Source of the DNA: Allosediminivita pacifica
GTDB taxonomy: Bacteria; Pseudomonadota; Alphaproteobacteria; Rhodobacterales; Rhodobacteraceae
Length of the DNA: 64,000 nucleotides
Assembly (NCBI RefSeq): GCF_003054175.1
Contig: NZ_QBKN01000009.1
Coordinates: 82,207 to 146,206 of the forward strand
Reading direction: 5' to 3'
This document shows positions 33,600 through 42,370 of this stretch, piece by piece; the first letter of the stretch is position 1, and each line of letters opens with the position of its first letter. Under the pieces are notes generated by a model that ran no database searches, had not been told where the DNA came from, and was given only the letters and a program-made list of their open reading frames with translations. The position numbers and the translations under genes are program-made.

Positions 33600-34382
33600 A
33601 TGCAACATACTCGGCAGGAAATCGGTCCCCGCTCGCCAGTCGCGCCCGGCACGCCCCAGGTCTCGGTGGTCATTCCGATGCATGACGAGGAAGGCGCTGT
33701 CGCGGACCTGATTTCCGGGATCGCCGAGGCCGCCGCAGGGCTCTCCGATTTCGAGATCATCGCTGTCGATGACGGATCAAGCGACCGCACCTTCGAGCAG
33801 CTTGTCGCTGCCCGTGCGACGGTGCCGCAATTGCGCATCCTGCGCCATTCCAGCGCCGGCGGTCAGAGCGCTGCGGTGCATTCCGGCGTCCGCGCCGCGC
33901 GCGCGGCGATCTGTTGCACACTGGACGGCGACGGGCAGAACCCGCCCTCGGAACTGCCCAAGCTCTGGGAGCCGCTGCTTGCCGACGAAACCGGTCGCGT
34001 GGGCCTTGTCGCCGGGCAGCGGTTGAAGCGGCGCGACACCTTTTCCAAGCGCATGGGCTCGAAGTTCGCCAATGGCCTGCGCCGGCGAATCCTGAGCGAC
34101 GGGACCAGCGACACGGGCTGCGGGCTCAAGGGGTTCCGGACCGAGGCCTTTCTTGCGCTGCCCTACTTCAACCACATGCACCGCTACCTGCCCGCGTTGT
34201 TCAAGGCCTACCGTTGGGAGGTGGTGCTGGTGGAAGTTGCCCATATGGAGCGGACCTCGGGGCGGTCCAAGTACACCAACTTCGGCCGCGCGGTCGCGGG
34301 CGTGGCCGACCTGATCGGGGTCTTCTGGCTGCTGCGGCGCGCGAAGTCCGTGAGTGCAGAGGAGACCGCGGCCGATGCTTGA
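33600..34382 (+). CDS. Family 2 glycosyltransferase (polyprenyl-phosphate type)
   Basis: A 260-residue GT-A enzyme related to dolichol-phosphate mannose synthase and ArnC. It has VSVVIPMHDEEGAVADLI (21-38), the DDGSSDRT nucleotide-sugar loop near 57-64 and LDGDGQNPPSELP with the metal-binding DxD. GCGLKGFRTEAFLALPYFNHMHRYLPAL then holds the acceptor-site region. No membrane helices of the GtrB type are obvious. It would charge a lipid carrier with sugar for the divergent GT39 transferase. It overlaps the downstream LABN gene by eight bases. Confidence 0.9.
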   Translation: MQHTRQEIGPRSPVAPGTPQVSVVIPMHDEEGAVADLISGIAEAAAGLSDFEIIAVDDGSSDRTFEQLVAARATVPQLRILRHSSAGGQSAAVHSGVRAARAAICCTLDGDGQNPPSELPKLWEPLLADETGRVGLVAGQRLKRRDTFSKRMGSKFANGLRRRILSDGTSDTGCGLKGFRTEAFLALPYFNHMHRYLPALFKAYRWEVVLVEVAHMERTSGRSKYTNFGRAVAGVADLIGVFWLLRRAKSVSAEETAADA

Positions 34383-34683
34383 GGCGATCCTGAACTTCCT
34401 GCACGTCGACGACTGGATCGAGGGGCTCTGGGTCATCGTGGGGCTTTGCGGGCAGCTTCTGTTCACCGCGCGCTTCCTGGTGCAGTGGCTCGCCTCCGAG
34501 AAGGCGCGCAAGTCGATCATCCCGGTCGCCTTCTGGTACTTTTCGATCGGTGGCGGGCTGATCCTGCTGTCCTACGCGATCTACCGACGGGATCCCGTCT
34601 TCATCCTCGGGCAGTCGCTTGGGGTCACGGTCTACCTGCGCAATCTGATGCTGATCCGGGGCGAGCGGCGCGATCCTTCGTGA
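34375..34683 (+). CDS. Lipid A biosynthesis N-terminal (LABN) domain membrane protein
   Basis: A 102-residue protein with three membrane segments matching the LABN domain: GLCGQLLFTARFLVQWLASEKARKSIIPVAFWYFSIGGG (about 22-61), then YAIYRRDPVFILGQSLG. The family is found near lipid A or polyprenyl-sugar enzymes and resembles SemiSWEET-like three-helix carriers. It starts at ATG 34375, overlapping the GT2 gene by eight bases, so the pair are translated together. The role is inferred from neighbours. Confidence 0.88.
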   Translation: MLEAILNFLHVDDWIEGLWVIVGLCGQLLFTARFLVQWLASEKARKSIIPVAFWYFSIGGGLILLSYAIYRRDPVFILGQSLGVTVYLRNLMLIRGERRDPS

Positions 34684-34696
34684 CCGCGCGCGGCCG

Positions 34697-35522
34697 TCAG
34701 GTGGCCGTGATAGCAGGAGGTTGCAGCAGGCGGCGCGGCAGATTGAGTCCCGTGCGCCAGCAGGTGATCGCCCGGGCAAAGAGCGCCGGGTCCTCGGCGC
34801 CCCAGCCGTAGCCATAGCCCTGCACGGTGCGGGCCTCGGAGCCGGGAATGCCGTCGCGAAAGGCGGTGAGGGCATTCAGGATGGCGGGATGTTCCTTTTT
34901 CCCCCGCGAGGAAGAGCGTCGGGGTCCGGACATGACAGAGCTCTTCACGGGCGTCGAACTCGAGCGCGCAGCGCGCCGCGCGCCACATGGTGCGGATCGA
35001 GGCATTGGGCCGGCCGTGGGCGTCGCTTGCCACGGCGAGGTTCATGAAACCCATGTCGCTGGCGGAACGCTCGCGCAGGCTGCGGAAGCTCATCAGGGCC
35101 GAGGTGGCGCGCATGGCGAGGCGCATGGCGGGACCCATCATCACCGGGCGGTCCTGGAGGCCGCTGAGCACCGCGCGGTTTGCGAGGTCGGGATGGCGGG
35201 CGAGGCAGCGGAAGCCCACGTAGGCACCCAGTGAGAGGCCGACGAGGGTGACGGCGCCGTCGTGGTGGGCGCGGATGCACTCAGCCACCTCGTCGGCGGC
35301 GGCGTCGAAGTCTTCGAGATCGGTGGCGCGGCTTTGCCCGTGGCCGGGCAGGTCGATTGCCGTGCAACGGCAATCGTTGAGCTGCGCGGCCACCTCGGCC
35401 CACATGCGGCAGTCGTAGCCGGCGCCATGAAGGAAGACCAGCGGCGGTCCTTCGCGAGAACCCAGTTCAACCTTGTGCAGCACTCGAAACCTCGCACCCG
35501 AAGGGCCACGCCAGGGCAGCAT
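34697..35522 (-). pseudogene. Alpha/beta hydrolase, frameshifted near its 3' end
   Basis: The N-terminal 210 residues are a normal alpha/beta hydrolase: VFLHGAGYDCRMW oxyanion loop (29-41), DLPGHGQS, and the nucleophile elbow GLSLGAYVGF. After RTPTLFLAGEK the natural frame changes. The C-terminal part (EHPAILNALTAFRDGIPGSEARTVQGYGYGWG) is read one base further on, with its stop at 34697. The switch lies in a GGGGGAAAAA run (34896-34905, minus strand); one base fewer would join both halves. If unshifted, the protein runs on to 34632 with a junk tail and lacks the catalytic His region. It may be a real mutation, a sequencing error or slippage. Confidence 0.8.
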
Positions 35523-35636
35523 AGTGTGGCAGTGAACGGACGGGTCGAAGATTCAGGAGGCCGGGCCGCCGCGCGGGGTTGCGCGCCGGGTGGTCCGTCC
35601 TAGGCTGCCGTCCGTGTATTCCATAGGAGGAGCGCC

Positions 35637-36176
35637 ATGCGCGCGGTTTTGTTCCTGCTCATGTTTGCCGGTGCGGCTTCGGCCGAGCCGGTGACGTGGC
35701 GTTTTTCCTGGGAAGGGCAGGGCGGATATGCCCTGCGCGGGGCCCTGCGGTATGACGCTGCGGAAGTCGGGCGGATCGTGCGCGAGACCGATCTGAGCTG
35801 CTTCGTGATCGAGGGCACGCGGGAGGGGGCGCCGGTGGGCCGCTGGGCGCTGACGGAGCTGACCAACGAGACCACGTGGCGGCTGCACTTCGATGCGGGG
35901 GCCGGGGCCTTCCTTGTCGAGGGGGATGGGGCGTGGATGCCGCAGGCCTGGAACATGGACGGCACGGGCGACGATTGCGGGCCGGGGGGCTTCGGCTTCA
36001 ACATCGGCAACGCGGCGCAGGATCTATGCCTGGACAACCGGCTGGTGGTGGCAAGCCAGGTGGACCCCTTCCGGCCCTTCCCGGCCGTGCGGGACGACAA
36101 GGCCGAGCTGCCCGGTGATGCCTGCTACGCGCCGCCGCTGCTGGGCGGGCTGTCGATGGACAGGTCGCAGGGCTAA
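35637..36176 (+). CDS. Secreted protein of unknown family
   Basis: A 179-residue protein with a clear signal peptide (MRAVLFLLMFAGAASAEPV). The mature part is rich in beta-type sequence and aromatic residues (VTWRFSWEGQGGYALRGALRYDA), with about four cysteines that may form disulfides (around residues 58, 119, 136 and 168) and a glycine-rich GPGGFGFNIGN turn. GGAGGAGCGCC precedes the ATG. I do not recognise the family; it is likely periplasmic. It ends 18 bases before the convergent SPFH gene. Confidence 0.75.
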   Translation: MRAVLFLLMFAGAASAEPVTWRFSWEGQGGYALRGALRYDAAEVGRIVRETDLSCFVIEGTREGAPVGRWALTELTNETTWRLHFDAGAGAFLVEGDGAWMPQAWNMDGTGDDCGPGGFGFNIGNAAQDLCLDNRLVVASQVDPFRPFPAVRDDKAELPGDACYAPPLLGGLSMDRSQG

Positions 36177-36194
36177 GAGCGCCCGCGCGCCCGG

Positions 36195-37310
36195 TCAGGC
36201 CCCCGGCGGCAGGGGCGGGGGCATGACGGTGAAGAGCTGGGCCAGTTCGGTGACGTCCTCGGCGCGCATCCAGCCGTCCTGGCCTTGGGTCCAGACGTAG
36301 GTCTCGCGCGTCATCTCGCCGCCCGAGACCATCTTGCCGAGGTCGGCGCGGCTGTAGGGACCCGAGGTCTGGCCGTTCTTCGCCAGGTGCCAGACGTGTT
36401 CGACCGGCGGTGGCGGGGGAGGCGCGGCCTGCGGTTGCTGTGGCGCTGGGGCGGCGCCCCAGGGGCCTTCGCGGCCCATGGTGTTGGCCATCTGCATGCC
36501 CAGGCCCGCGCCGAAGCCCATGCCCATGCTCTGGTCCATGGCGCCGCCCTGGCCCATGGCCTCGGCCGCCTTCCACTTCATGTGCTCGTCGAGGTTGCCC
36601 GCGATCCCGCGCGAGGTGCGGGCGTCGAGCGCCTTTTCCACGGCGGGCGGCAGCGAGATGTTCTCGATGTAGAGCTCGGGGAGGGTGAGGCCGTACTGCT
36701 TGATCGTCGGGTCGATGGCCTTGGCGAGAAGCGCGCCCACCTCGTCGGTGTTCGCGGCCATGTCGAGCACGGGGATGCCGCTGGCGGCGATGGCGCGCGA
36801 GAAGGCCTGCACGATGATGTTGCGGATCTGGAAGCTGATCTCGTCGCGGGTGAAGGCGCCGTCGGTGCCGACGATCTCGGTCAGGAAGAGCGCGGGGTCG
36901 GCGACCTTGACGGCGTAGGTGCCGAAGGCGCGGATACGGGTGGGGCCGAATTCAGGATCGCGCAGCATGATGGGGTTCTTGGTGCCCCACTTGAGGTCGG
37001 TGAAGCGGCGCGTGGCGACGAAGTAGATCTCGGATTTGAAGGGCGAGCGGAAGCCGTGGTCCCAGTGCTGGAGACTGGTCATGATCGGCATGTTGTTGGT
37101 CTCGAGCATGTAGAGACCGGGGGTGAAGGTGTCGGCGAGTTGGCCCTCGTGGACGAAGACTGCGGCCTGGCCTTCGCGCACGGTGAGCTTGGCGCCATAC
37201 TTGATCTCGTGGCCTTCGCGCTCGAAGCGGTGGACCATGGTGTCGCGGGTGTCGTCCGTCCATTCGATGACGTCGATGAACTGGCCGCTGAGAAAGTCGA
37301 GAATGCCCAT
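36195..37310 (-). CDS. SPFH domain protein with C-terminal GYF domain (YdjI-like)
   Basis: A 371-residue protein. An SPFH/virion-core-like domain covers about 20-240, with GYF_2 at about 310-360 (VWHLAKNGQTSGPYSRADLGKMV). Between them is a Met/Gly segment and a poly-Pro linker. The opening MGILDFLSGQFIDVIEW and the TPGLYMLETNNMPIMTSLQHWDHG stretch are typical of COG4260 YdjI, a membrane-associated scaffold linked to PspA stress responses in Bacillus. It has no membrane helix. The start at 37310 follows GAGGGCAGC; an earlier ATG at 37436 is unlikely. It is the last gene of the TelA/XpaC cluster. Confidence 0.88.
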   Translation of the reverse strand: MGILDFLSGQFIDVIEWTDDTRDTMVHRFEREGHEIKYGAKLTVREGQAAVFVHEGQLADTFTPGLYMLETNNMPIMTSLQHWDHGFRSPFKSEIYFVATRRFTDLKWGTKNPIMLRDPEFGPTRIRAFGTYAVKVADPALFLTEIVGTDGAFTRDEISFQIRNIIVQAFSRAIAASGIPVLDMAANTDEVGALLAKAIDPTIKQYGLTLPELYIENISLPPAVEKALDARTSRGIAGNLDEHMKWKAAEAMGQGGAMDQSMGMGFGAGLGMQMANTMGREGPWGAAPAPQQPQAAPPPPPPVEHVWHLAKNGQTSGPYSRADLGKMVSGGEMTRETYVWTQGQDGWMRAEDVTELAQLFTVMPPPLPPGA

Positions 37311-37436
37311 GCTGCCCTCCTGAGGCTCGGGGCGAAACTGCCCTATTCGGCGGAGCTGAACAAGCGGACGTGGCGCCGGACGGCGGCGCCCGGCCGGGAA
37401 GCGGTTTTCAGACAGGGTGCCGCAGGTTGCCGGCAC

Positions 37437-37886
37437 TTACGTCCCCGGCGTCTCGGTTGCCTCCGGGACGGGTGTCTGGACATCGCGGGCGCCGGTGATC
37501 ATCAGATCGCTGAGGTAGTTGTAGAGCTCGTACCATGCGGCGCGGTCAGCGTCGGACCAGTCCTCGACGTTCTCGGCAACCGTGTCGATCAGCACGTCGC
37601 CCACGACGGGGTACATGTCGTCGGTCACACCGTGCCGGGCGTGCTGACGGCCCAGGGCTTCGACAAAGGTGACGAGCCCGGCAAGCTTGTCGAGCGACTG
37701 GACCACGACCATCAGGGTGTCCATCAGCTTGTCCGCTTGCGAGCCGATGTCGTCCTTGAAGAGGGCGCGCGTTTCGGGCGCGCGCTCGAACAGCCTGTCG
37801 TAGAAACCGTAGGCAAGGTCCTGCGGATAGCAGGTGAGTCGGGCGATGGTGCCGCGAATCCGGGTCTTGGTCTCTTCGGGAAGCAT
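37437..37886 (-). CDS. Single-domain bacterial globin
   Basis: A 149-residue protein of the flavohaemoglobin-type globin family without a reductase domain. It has FYDRLFERAPETRALFKDD with Phe CD1 at 43, and ALGRQHARHGV with proximal histidine H82. The distal position and the TYR/GLN pair of NO dioxygenases are not clear, so ligand use is uncertain. It might act in NO or redox sensing. It lies between the SPFH gene and the DUF2927 lipoprotein on the same strand, with gaps of 126 and 52 bases. Confidence 0.85.
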   Translation of the reverse strand: MLPEETKTRIRGTIARLTCYPQDLAYGFYDRLFERAPETRALFKDDIGSQADKLMDTLMVVVQSLDKLAGLVTFVEALGRQHARHGVTDDMYPVVGDVLIDTVAENVEDWSDADRAAWYELYNYLSDLMITGARDVQTPVPEATETPGT

Positions 37887-37938
37887 GGGGCCTCGTCCTT
37901 TTGAACGAGGCTATAGCCGGAGGATGATTAACCCCGGC

Positions 37939-38931
37939 TTACCCTTCGACCGTCTCGCCCATCAGTTCGCGGGCCTTCCGGGTGTAGATCGGCCGCGCTT
38001 CCTCGGCGCTCATGCCCGGCCGCAGGGCGGGGTCGTAGAGCATCTGGAGCAGCAATTCGTCCAGCGAGGTCAGCAGCGCGAACTCGTCGTCGTCGTTGAA
38101 GATCGAGGGGCGTGCCTGCGGGCTGTCATCGGCGAGGCCAAGACCCTGGGCGACTTCCTCGTGGATGCAGGAGAGGCGCAGCAGGTCGGGGTGCTCGGAG
38201 CGGATCACGGCGATGGCCTGCCCGTATTCGTAGCCGCCCCTCTGATCGGCGAAGGCGATCACGAGGCAGTGGATCGAGCGGGGGAGGTTGTCGAAGAGCC
38301 GCAGCGAGGCGGGATCGGCATCGGGGACGATCTCTCGGATACGGGGGGCGATGGTGTCGGCATCGTCCTCGCTCATCACCAGAACGTGGAAGTTGGCCCC
38401 GCGCGGCGCCATCGAGACCGGGTGCCCGGTGACGCGGCCAAGGCGCGCGGCATAGTCGCTGACGGCGGCAAGGTCGGTGCTGCGCTTGGTATCGGGTACA
38501 TTGGCGCCGAATTCGACGGTCATGCGCACCGGCTTGACCCATTTCTTGACCGGGCCGAGGCCTGCATCTGCCGAGGCCGGGCGCAGGCCCCGGCCGCGCT
38601 CGTATTCTTCCTCGAGGGCGATGCTTTCAAAGTTCCGGATCAGCATGTCCGAGGTGTAGGGCGTGTCGGGCCCGCCGCCGTCCGTGCGCAGGAGGCCCCG
38701 GGCGATCTGGTCGCGCTGGAGCCGGGCGTAGTAGCGTTCCAGATCGCGGCTGCGCTGTGAGGGCACCACTGGGACCTCGGGCTCTGGCGCGGGGATGCCG
38801 AGCGCCACCGGCCGCGGTGCGGGCTTCACCGAGGTGCTGCGCGGCGCCTGCGGGCTGCCGGTGCAGCCCGCGATCAGCGCCAGTGCGGCGAGGCCTGCGA
38901 GGGCCGGGAAACGGGCGGGGGCGCGGCGCAT
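37939..38931 (-). CDS. DUF2927 lipoprotein with metallopeptidase-like motif
   Basis: A 330-residue lipoprotein with signal and lipobox LALIAGC (modified Cys near residue 23), a Pro-rich linker and the DUF2927 domain. The domain carries CIHEEVAQGLGLADDSPQARP, an HExxxxGLGL pattern that recalls zincins with the metal histidine at the start. SIFNDDDEFALLT follows. Catalysis is not proven for the family. The gene starts one base after the telA stop, so it belongs to the XpaC-TelA unit and would act in the periplasm. Confidence 0.87.
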   Translation of the reverse strand: MRRAPARFPALAGLAALALIAGCTGSPQAPRSTSVKPAPRPVALGIPAPEPEVPVVPSQRSRDLERYYARLQRDQIARGLLRTDGGGPDTPYTSDMLIRNFESIALEEEYERGRGLRPASADAGLGPVKKWVKPVRMTVEFGANVPDTKRSTDLAAVSDYAARLGRVTGHPVSMAPRGANFHVLVMSEDDADTIAPRIREIVPDADPASLRLFDNLPRSIHCLVIAFADQRGGYEYGQAIAVIRSEHPDLLRLSCIHEEVAQGLGLADDSPQARPSIFNDDDEFALLTSLDELLLQMLYDPALRPGMSAEEARPIYTRKARELMGETVEG

Positions 38932-38932
38932 G

Positions 38933-40129
38933 TCAGCCGGGAACGGAGGTGCCGGAGGTATCGCCGGTACCGTCGCCGCGGGCCTTGGCCGAGGCAAGGG
39001 TGTTGCGCAGCTCGGTCTCCATCTGGTTGAGGTCCTGTTCGGCCTGCGCACGGCGGGCCTTGCCCTCGTCCGCGATCTGGAGGCTTTCCTCGATCGTGCC
39101 GATCAGGTCGGCGTTGGCCTGCTTGACCGCTTCGATGTCGAAGACGCCCCGCTCCATCTCCTCGCGGATCTGGCGGTTGCTGTCGCGCAGGTTGGCGGCG
39201 TTGGAGGTCAGCAGTTCGTTGGTGAGGTCGTTGGCCTCGCGCACGGCGCCGGCGGCCTCTTTCGAGCGCTGGATGGTGACGGCCTGCGCCAGCTGGGTTT
39301 CCCACAGCGGCACGGTGTTCACGAGGGTCGAGTTGATCTTGGTGACGAGGCTCTTGTCGTTTTCCTGCACCAGCCGGATCGAGGGCAGGGACTGCATGGT
39401 GACCTGGCGGGTGAGCTTGAGGTCGTGCACCCGGCGTTCGAGGTCATCGCGCGACACGCGCAGGTCGCGCAGTTCCTGCGCCTTCATCACCTGGTCGTTT
39501 TCCGAGGCGGCCTGCACCTCGGCCTCTCTCGCGGGGATGTCGGTCTCGTCGAGCGCGCGCAGCTTTTCCACACCCGCCGCAATGTAGAGCGCCAGCTCAT
39601 CGTAGAACTGCAGCGTCTTGTCATAGAGCATGTCGAGCGACTTGATGTCCTTGAGCAGCCTGTGCTCGTGCTTGAGCAGCTCGTCGGTGATGCGGTCGAT
39701 CTGGCCCTGCACCTCTTCGTAGCGGGCGGTGAACTTGGCGAAGGGCGTGGCGCGGCCCATGAGCTTTTCCCACCAGCTGCGGTCGCGGCGGATGTCGAGT
39801 TCGGAGACCGAGAAGCCGCGAATGGTGGTGACGATGCCGCGCAGGCTGTCGCCGGCGGGGCCCACGTCCTTGTTGCGCACGTCCGAAAGCATGGCCTGGC
39901 TGATCTCCTGCAGCTCGGCCTGGGCGGCAGAGCCGAAGGAGATGATGGAGTTGCTGTCGCTGATGTCGAGCTCGTCCATGCGGGCGCGGATCTCGGCGCT
40001 TATCTCGGGCGAGGCATCGGAGAGCGGCGTGACACGGTCGGCCTCTTCCGGGGTGGGGAGGACGACGGCGTTCATCTCCTCGACCAGCGGGCCGGCGCCT
40101 TGTGCCTGTTGTCTGATGCTGTCGGACAT
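38933..40129 (-). CDS. telA: TelA/KlaA family toxic anion resistance protein
   Basis: A 398-residue, mostly helical cytoplasmic protein of the TelA family, named from plasmid tellurite resistance and also linked to cell-envelope stress. Recognisable segments are the FGSAAQAELQEISQAML helix, the GFSVSELDIRRDRSWWEKLMGR block, KFTARYEEVQGQIDRI and MQSLPSIRLVQENDKSLVTKINSTL. It lies 30 bases after the xpaC stop and one base before the DUF2927 gene. The TelA-XpaC pair is a known association; the biochemical role is unknown. Confidence 0.93.
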   Translation of the reverse strand: MSDSIRQQAQGAGPLVEEMNAVVLPTPEEADRVTPLSDASPEISAEIRARMDELDISDSNSIISFGSAAQAELQEISQAMLSDVRNKDVGPAGDSLRGIVTTIRGFSVSELDIRRDRSWWEKLMGRATPFAKFTARYEEVQGQIDRITDELLKHEHRLLKDIKSLDMLYDKTLQFYDELALYIAAGVEKLRALDETDIPAREAEVQAASENDQVMKAQELRDLRVSRDDLERRVHDLKLTRQVTMQSLPSIRLVQENDKSLVTKINSTLVNTVPLWETQLAQAVTIQRSKEAAGAVREANDLTNELLTSNAANLRDSNRQIREEMERGVFDIEAVKQANADLIGTIEESLQIADEGKARRAQAEQDLNQMETELRNTLASAKARGDGTGDTSGTSVPG

Positions 40130-40159
40130 TGGGAAAACCTCGGTGAAATGGCAGAAGCC

Positions 40160-41044
40160 TCAGCGCCGGTCGAGATGCACGCCCTCGCGCCGCAGCCGGT
40201 CGCGAAGGACGTCGATCTCGACGGTGAGGTCGGATGTGTCGTCGATCAGGAGTGTCTCGGTCTTCTTGCCGAAGCTCACCTCCAGGTCGTCAAGGAGGGT
40301 GAGGAAATCCGCGCGCGCCTGCGTGGAGCCGCTGCGGGCCTGCACATCCGCGAATTTCTCGGCCGCATCGCGGGCACCCATGAGGTAGACGCCCAGATAG
40401 CGCCGTGCGGCGGCGAGGTCGCGTGGGTCGGATTCCACGGTCCGGATCAGGGCGCGGGCGGTGGCAATGAAGGCATCGACCCGATCCTGCACGGTGCGGT
40501 CGCCGCTGCGGGTGGCGGCGGCCTTCATGGCGGCAAGATAGGCTTCGGCCTCGTCCACGACGCGGAGGACGCGGGCCTGCTGCATGTCGTCGGCCCCCTC
40601 CATGCGCTTGTCGCGCAGCGGGTCGATGCCGAAGGCGCCGATGTGCAGCGCGCCTGCGGCGATGCCGTAGATGACGGGCGCTGCGACGGCGGGGTCCTTG
40701 GACCATGCGGCTAGCGCGGTGCCGATGCCGGCAAGTCCCGCCGCGAAGATCTTGCGCGGGATGGCGGGGCGCTTGGCAACCTTGCGGGCGTCATAGGCGG
40801 CTTCGGCCCGGAGGCCGTCACGCAACAGCCACGCGCCCGTAACCAGCGCACCCGCGCCGAGCAGGCCCGCGGCAAAACCGATGGCACCCGCGCCGAGCGA
40901 GGTTAGCGCCAGAATGATCGGTGGAACGAACAGGATATTGGACCGCGCACCAACGGGATCGACCCGAAGTTCACCGCGCGGGCCCGGGCGGGCGTCGGGT
41001 CCCTCCCGGCCGGGGCTGCAGGTCCCGCCAAAGCGCTGGGCCAT
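40160..41044 (-). CDS. XpaC-like (5-bromo-4-chloroindolyl phosphate hydrolysis) membrane protein
   Basis: A 294-residue protein: a basic N-terminal 35 residues, two or three membrane segments (about 38-75 and 95-125), then a helical cytoplasmic domain. The FGIDPLRDKRM motif (near 140) is shared with the paralogue at 41241. XpaC-type proteins usually sit beside TelA, as here. The start at 41044 has GGAGG seven bases upstream, inside the last codons of a 29-residue ORF, which suggests coupling. The name reflects an old screen, not a proven enzyme. Confidence 0.87.
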   Translation of the reverse strand: MAQRFGGTCSPGREGPDARPGPRGELRVDPVGARSNILFVPPIILALTSLGAGAIGFAAGLLGAGALVTGAWLLRDGLRAEAAYDARKVAKRPAIPRKIFAAGLAGIGTALAAWSKDPAVAAPVIYGIAAGALHIGAFGIDPLRDKRMEGADDMQQARVLRVVDEAEAYLAAMKAAATRSGDRTVQDRVDAFIATARALIRTVESDPRDLAAARRYLGVYLMGARDAAEKFADVQARSGSTQARADFLTLLDDLEVSFGKKTETLLIDDTSDLTVEIDVLRDRLRREGVHLDRR

Positions 41045-41048
41045 GTGC

Positions 41049-41138
41049 TCAGAGCCCTCCGATCGCACCGGTGGTGATACCGAACATGAAAATGATCAGC
41101 AGCACGTAGGACAGCTTTTGGAGGGTCTTGCCAGACAT
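41049..41138 (-). CDS. 29-residue predicted membrane peptide
   Basis: ATG 41138 to TGA 41049 encodes a short protein with a basic start (MSGKTLQKLSY), one hydrophobic helix (VLLIIFMFGITTGAI) and the end GGL. The stop is only four bases before the XpaC ATG, and the XpaC ribosome site lies within its final codons. Its own ribosome site is weak (GGGAAACC). I infer a real small protein, or at least a coupling leader, in the XpaC-TelA unit. Confidence 0.6.
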   Translation of the reverse strand: MSGKTLQKLSYVLLIIFMFGITTGAIGGL

Positions 41139-41240
41139 GGTTTCCCGGGCGTTGGATCTATGCCCGGAACTTAGGTGCAAACGTGCCTTTCTGCCAGTGG
41201 CGACCGGCGAAAGCCTGCCGAGAGGGCCTTTCCGGGACTG

Positions 41241-42098
41241 TTATCCGGAAGATTCCCGGCGCATGCGCGCGAAGAGCATGTCGGCGCGCTGGTCGAGCGG
41301 ACCGCGGCGTCCGACCCGGGCCGGATCGTGCGTGGCGCCCGCGACCTTTCGGGTCAGCACGTCGACCTTCGCCGCATAGCGCTGGCGCGCGAAATCGGCC
41401 CGCGGGCCGGACTGGTCGGCGATCAGCCGTTCCGTTTCCTCGGTCAGGAGCAGCAGGATCTTGCGGGCGCGGGCGGCCATGTGTTCGAAGGCATCGGATT
41501 TGTCGGCAACGGCATCGAGGCGTCCCAGCAGAAGGTCGCGAAGCGTTTCGAGCTGCTGGCAAAGCCGGGCATCCTCGAGCTGCTTCACGTCGGCGATGAT
41601 CCCGTCGAAGGCGATGTCGAAGATCTCGCGGTCGTCGGGCTGCTCGGATCCGGGCGCCTGCTCGGGTCCGGCCTCGCTGGCGGGGGGCGCGAGCGGACGC
41701 GTGCCCTTGTCCCGGAACGGATCGATGCCGAAGGCGAGGACCGAAAGCGCGGTTGCGGTCATCCCCAGCAAAACCGGCGGCACGGGGCTCTCGAAATGTC
41801 CGCCGGACAGCAGGGTCACGAGGCCGCCGAGGCAGAGTGATCCGAGCAGCTTGAAGGGAATACGCGGTGCGCGGGCGTCCGGGGTCCGCGCGTAGCGGAG
41901 CGCGTAGACATGTCCGCGTGCGAGGAAGCGCAGCGCGATCAGCAGGATGCAGATGGCGACAAGCGCCGAGGCGATGCCGTCGGCAGAGTCGTCCATGAAC
42001 CACAGGATCAACGGCAGCGCGGCAAAGCCGAGGCCGGTCAGCGGAGGATCGGACTGCAAATCCCCGATTGTTGCCTCTTGGAAGGCGGCTTCCGTCAT
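41241..42098 (-). CDS. XpaC paralogue, membrane protein
   Basis: A 285-residue protein built like the XpaC-like protein downstream: about four membrane segments in the first 120 residues, the shared FGIDPFRDKG motif (near 138) and a soluble helical domain (about 165-285). The start MTEAAFQEATIG at 42098 is preferred over the longer frame from 42248, which runs through the neighbouring gene. It lies between a small membrane protein gene and the 29-residue ORF, all on one strand. It probably arose by duplication of the XpaC gene. Confidence 0.78.
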   Translation of the reverse strand: MTEAAFQEATIGDLQSDPPLTGLGFAALPLILWFMDDSADGIASALVAICILLIALRFLARGHVYALRYARTPDARAPRIPFKLLGSLCLGGLVTLLSGGHFESPVPPVLLGMTATALSVLAFGIDPFRDKGTRPLAPPASEAGPEQAPGSEQPDDREIFDIAFDGIIADVKQLEDARLCQQLETLRDLLLGRLDAVADKSDAFEHMAARARKILLLLTEETERLIADQSGPRADFARQRYAAKVDVLTRKVAGATHDPARVGRRGPLDQRADMLFARMRRESSG

Positions 42099-42111
42099 CC
42101 CGGAGGGGTCC

Positions 42112-42315
42112 TCAGGCAATGCTGACGCTGAAGATGAGCAGCCAGAGCGCCACGAAAGCAAGCCGTTGCACCACGATCCCGTCGCGACGGGCGCGCTGTG
42201 CACTGTCCGACAGCGTGTGGTATGTATCGGCGGCCACCGCACCGGCACCGCTGAACATCAGCAGGCAGGAAACGGAGAGTACAAATAGGGCGATAACCGT
42301 GATCATGCGTGCCAT
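42112..42315 (-). CDS. Small two-span membrane protein
   Basis: About 67 residues from ATG 42315 (MARMITVIALFVLS): one hydrophobic segment at the start that could be a signal anchor, a charged loop (DSAQRARRDG) and a second helix at the end (LAFVALWLLIFSVSI). Other starts at 42306, 42351 and a TTG at 42378 are possible, as no strong ribosome site decides. It precedes the XpaC paralogue by 13 bases. A CtrA-type box lies upstream. Family unknown. Confidence 0.62.
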   Translation of the reverse strand: MARMITVIALFVLSVSCLLMFSGAGAVAADTYHTLSDSAQRARRDGIVVQRLAFVALWLLIFSVSIA

Positions 42316-42370
42316 TATTCTGCCGAAAGCGGGCAAGAACGCGGCACGCATAGGATAAAACCGCGAAAAG

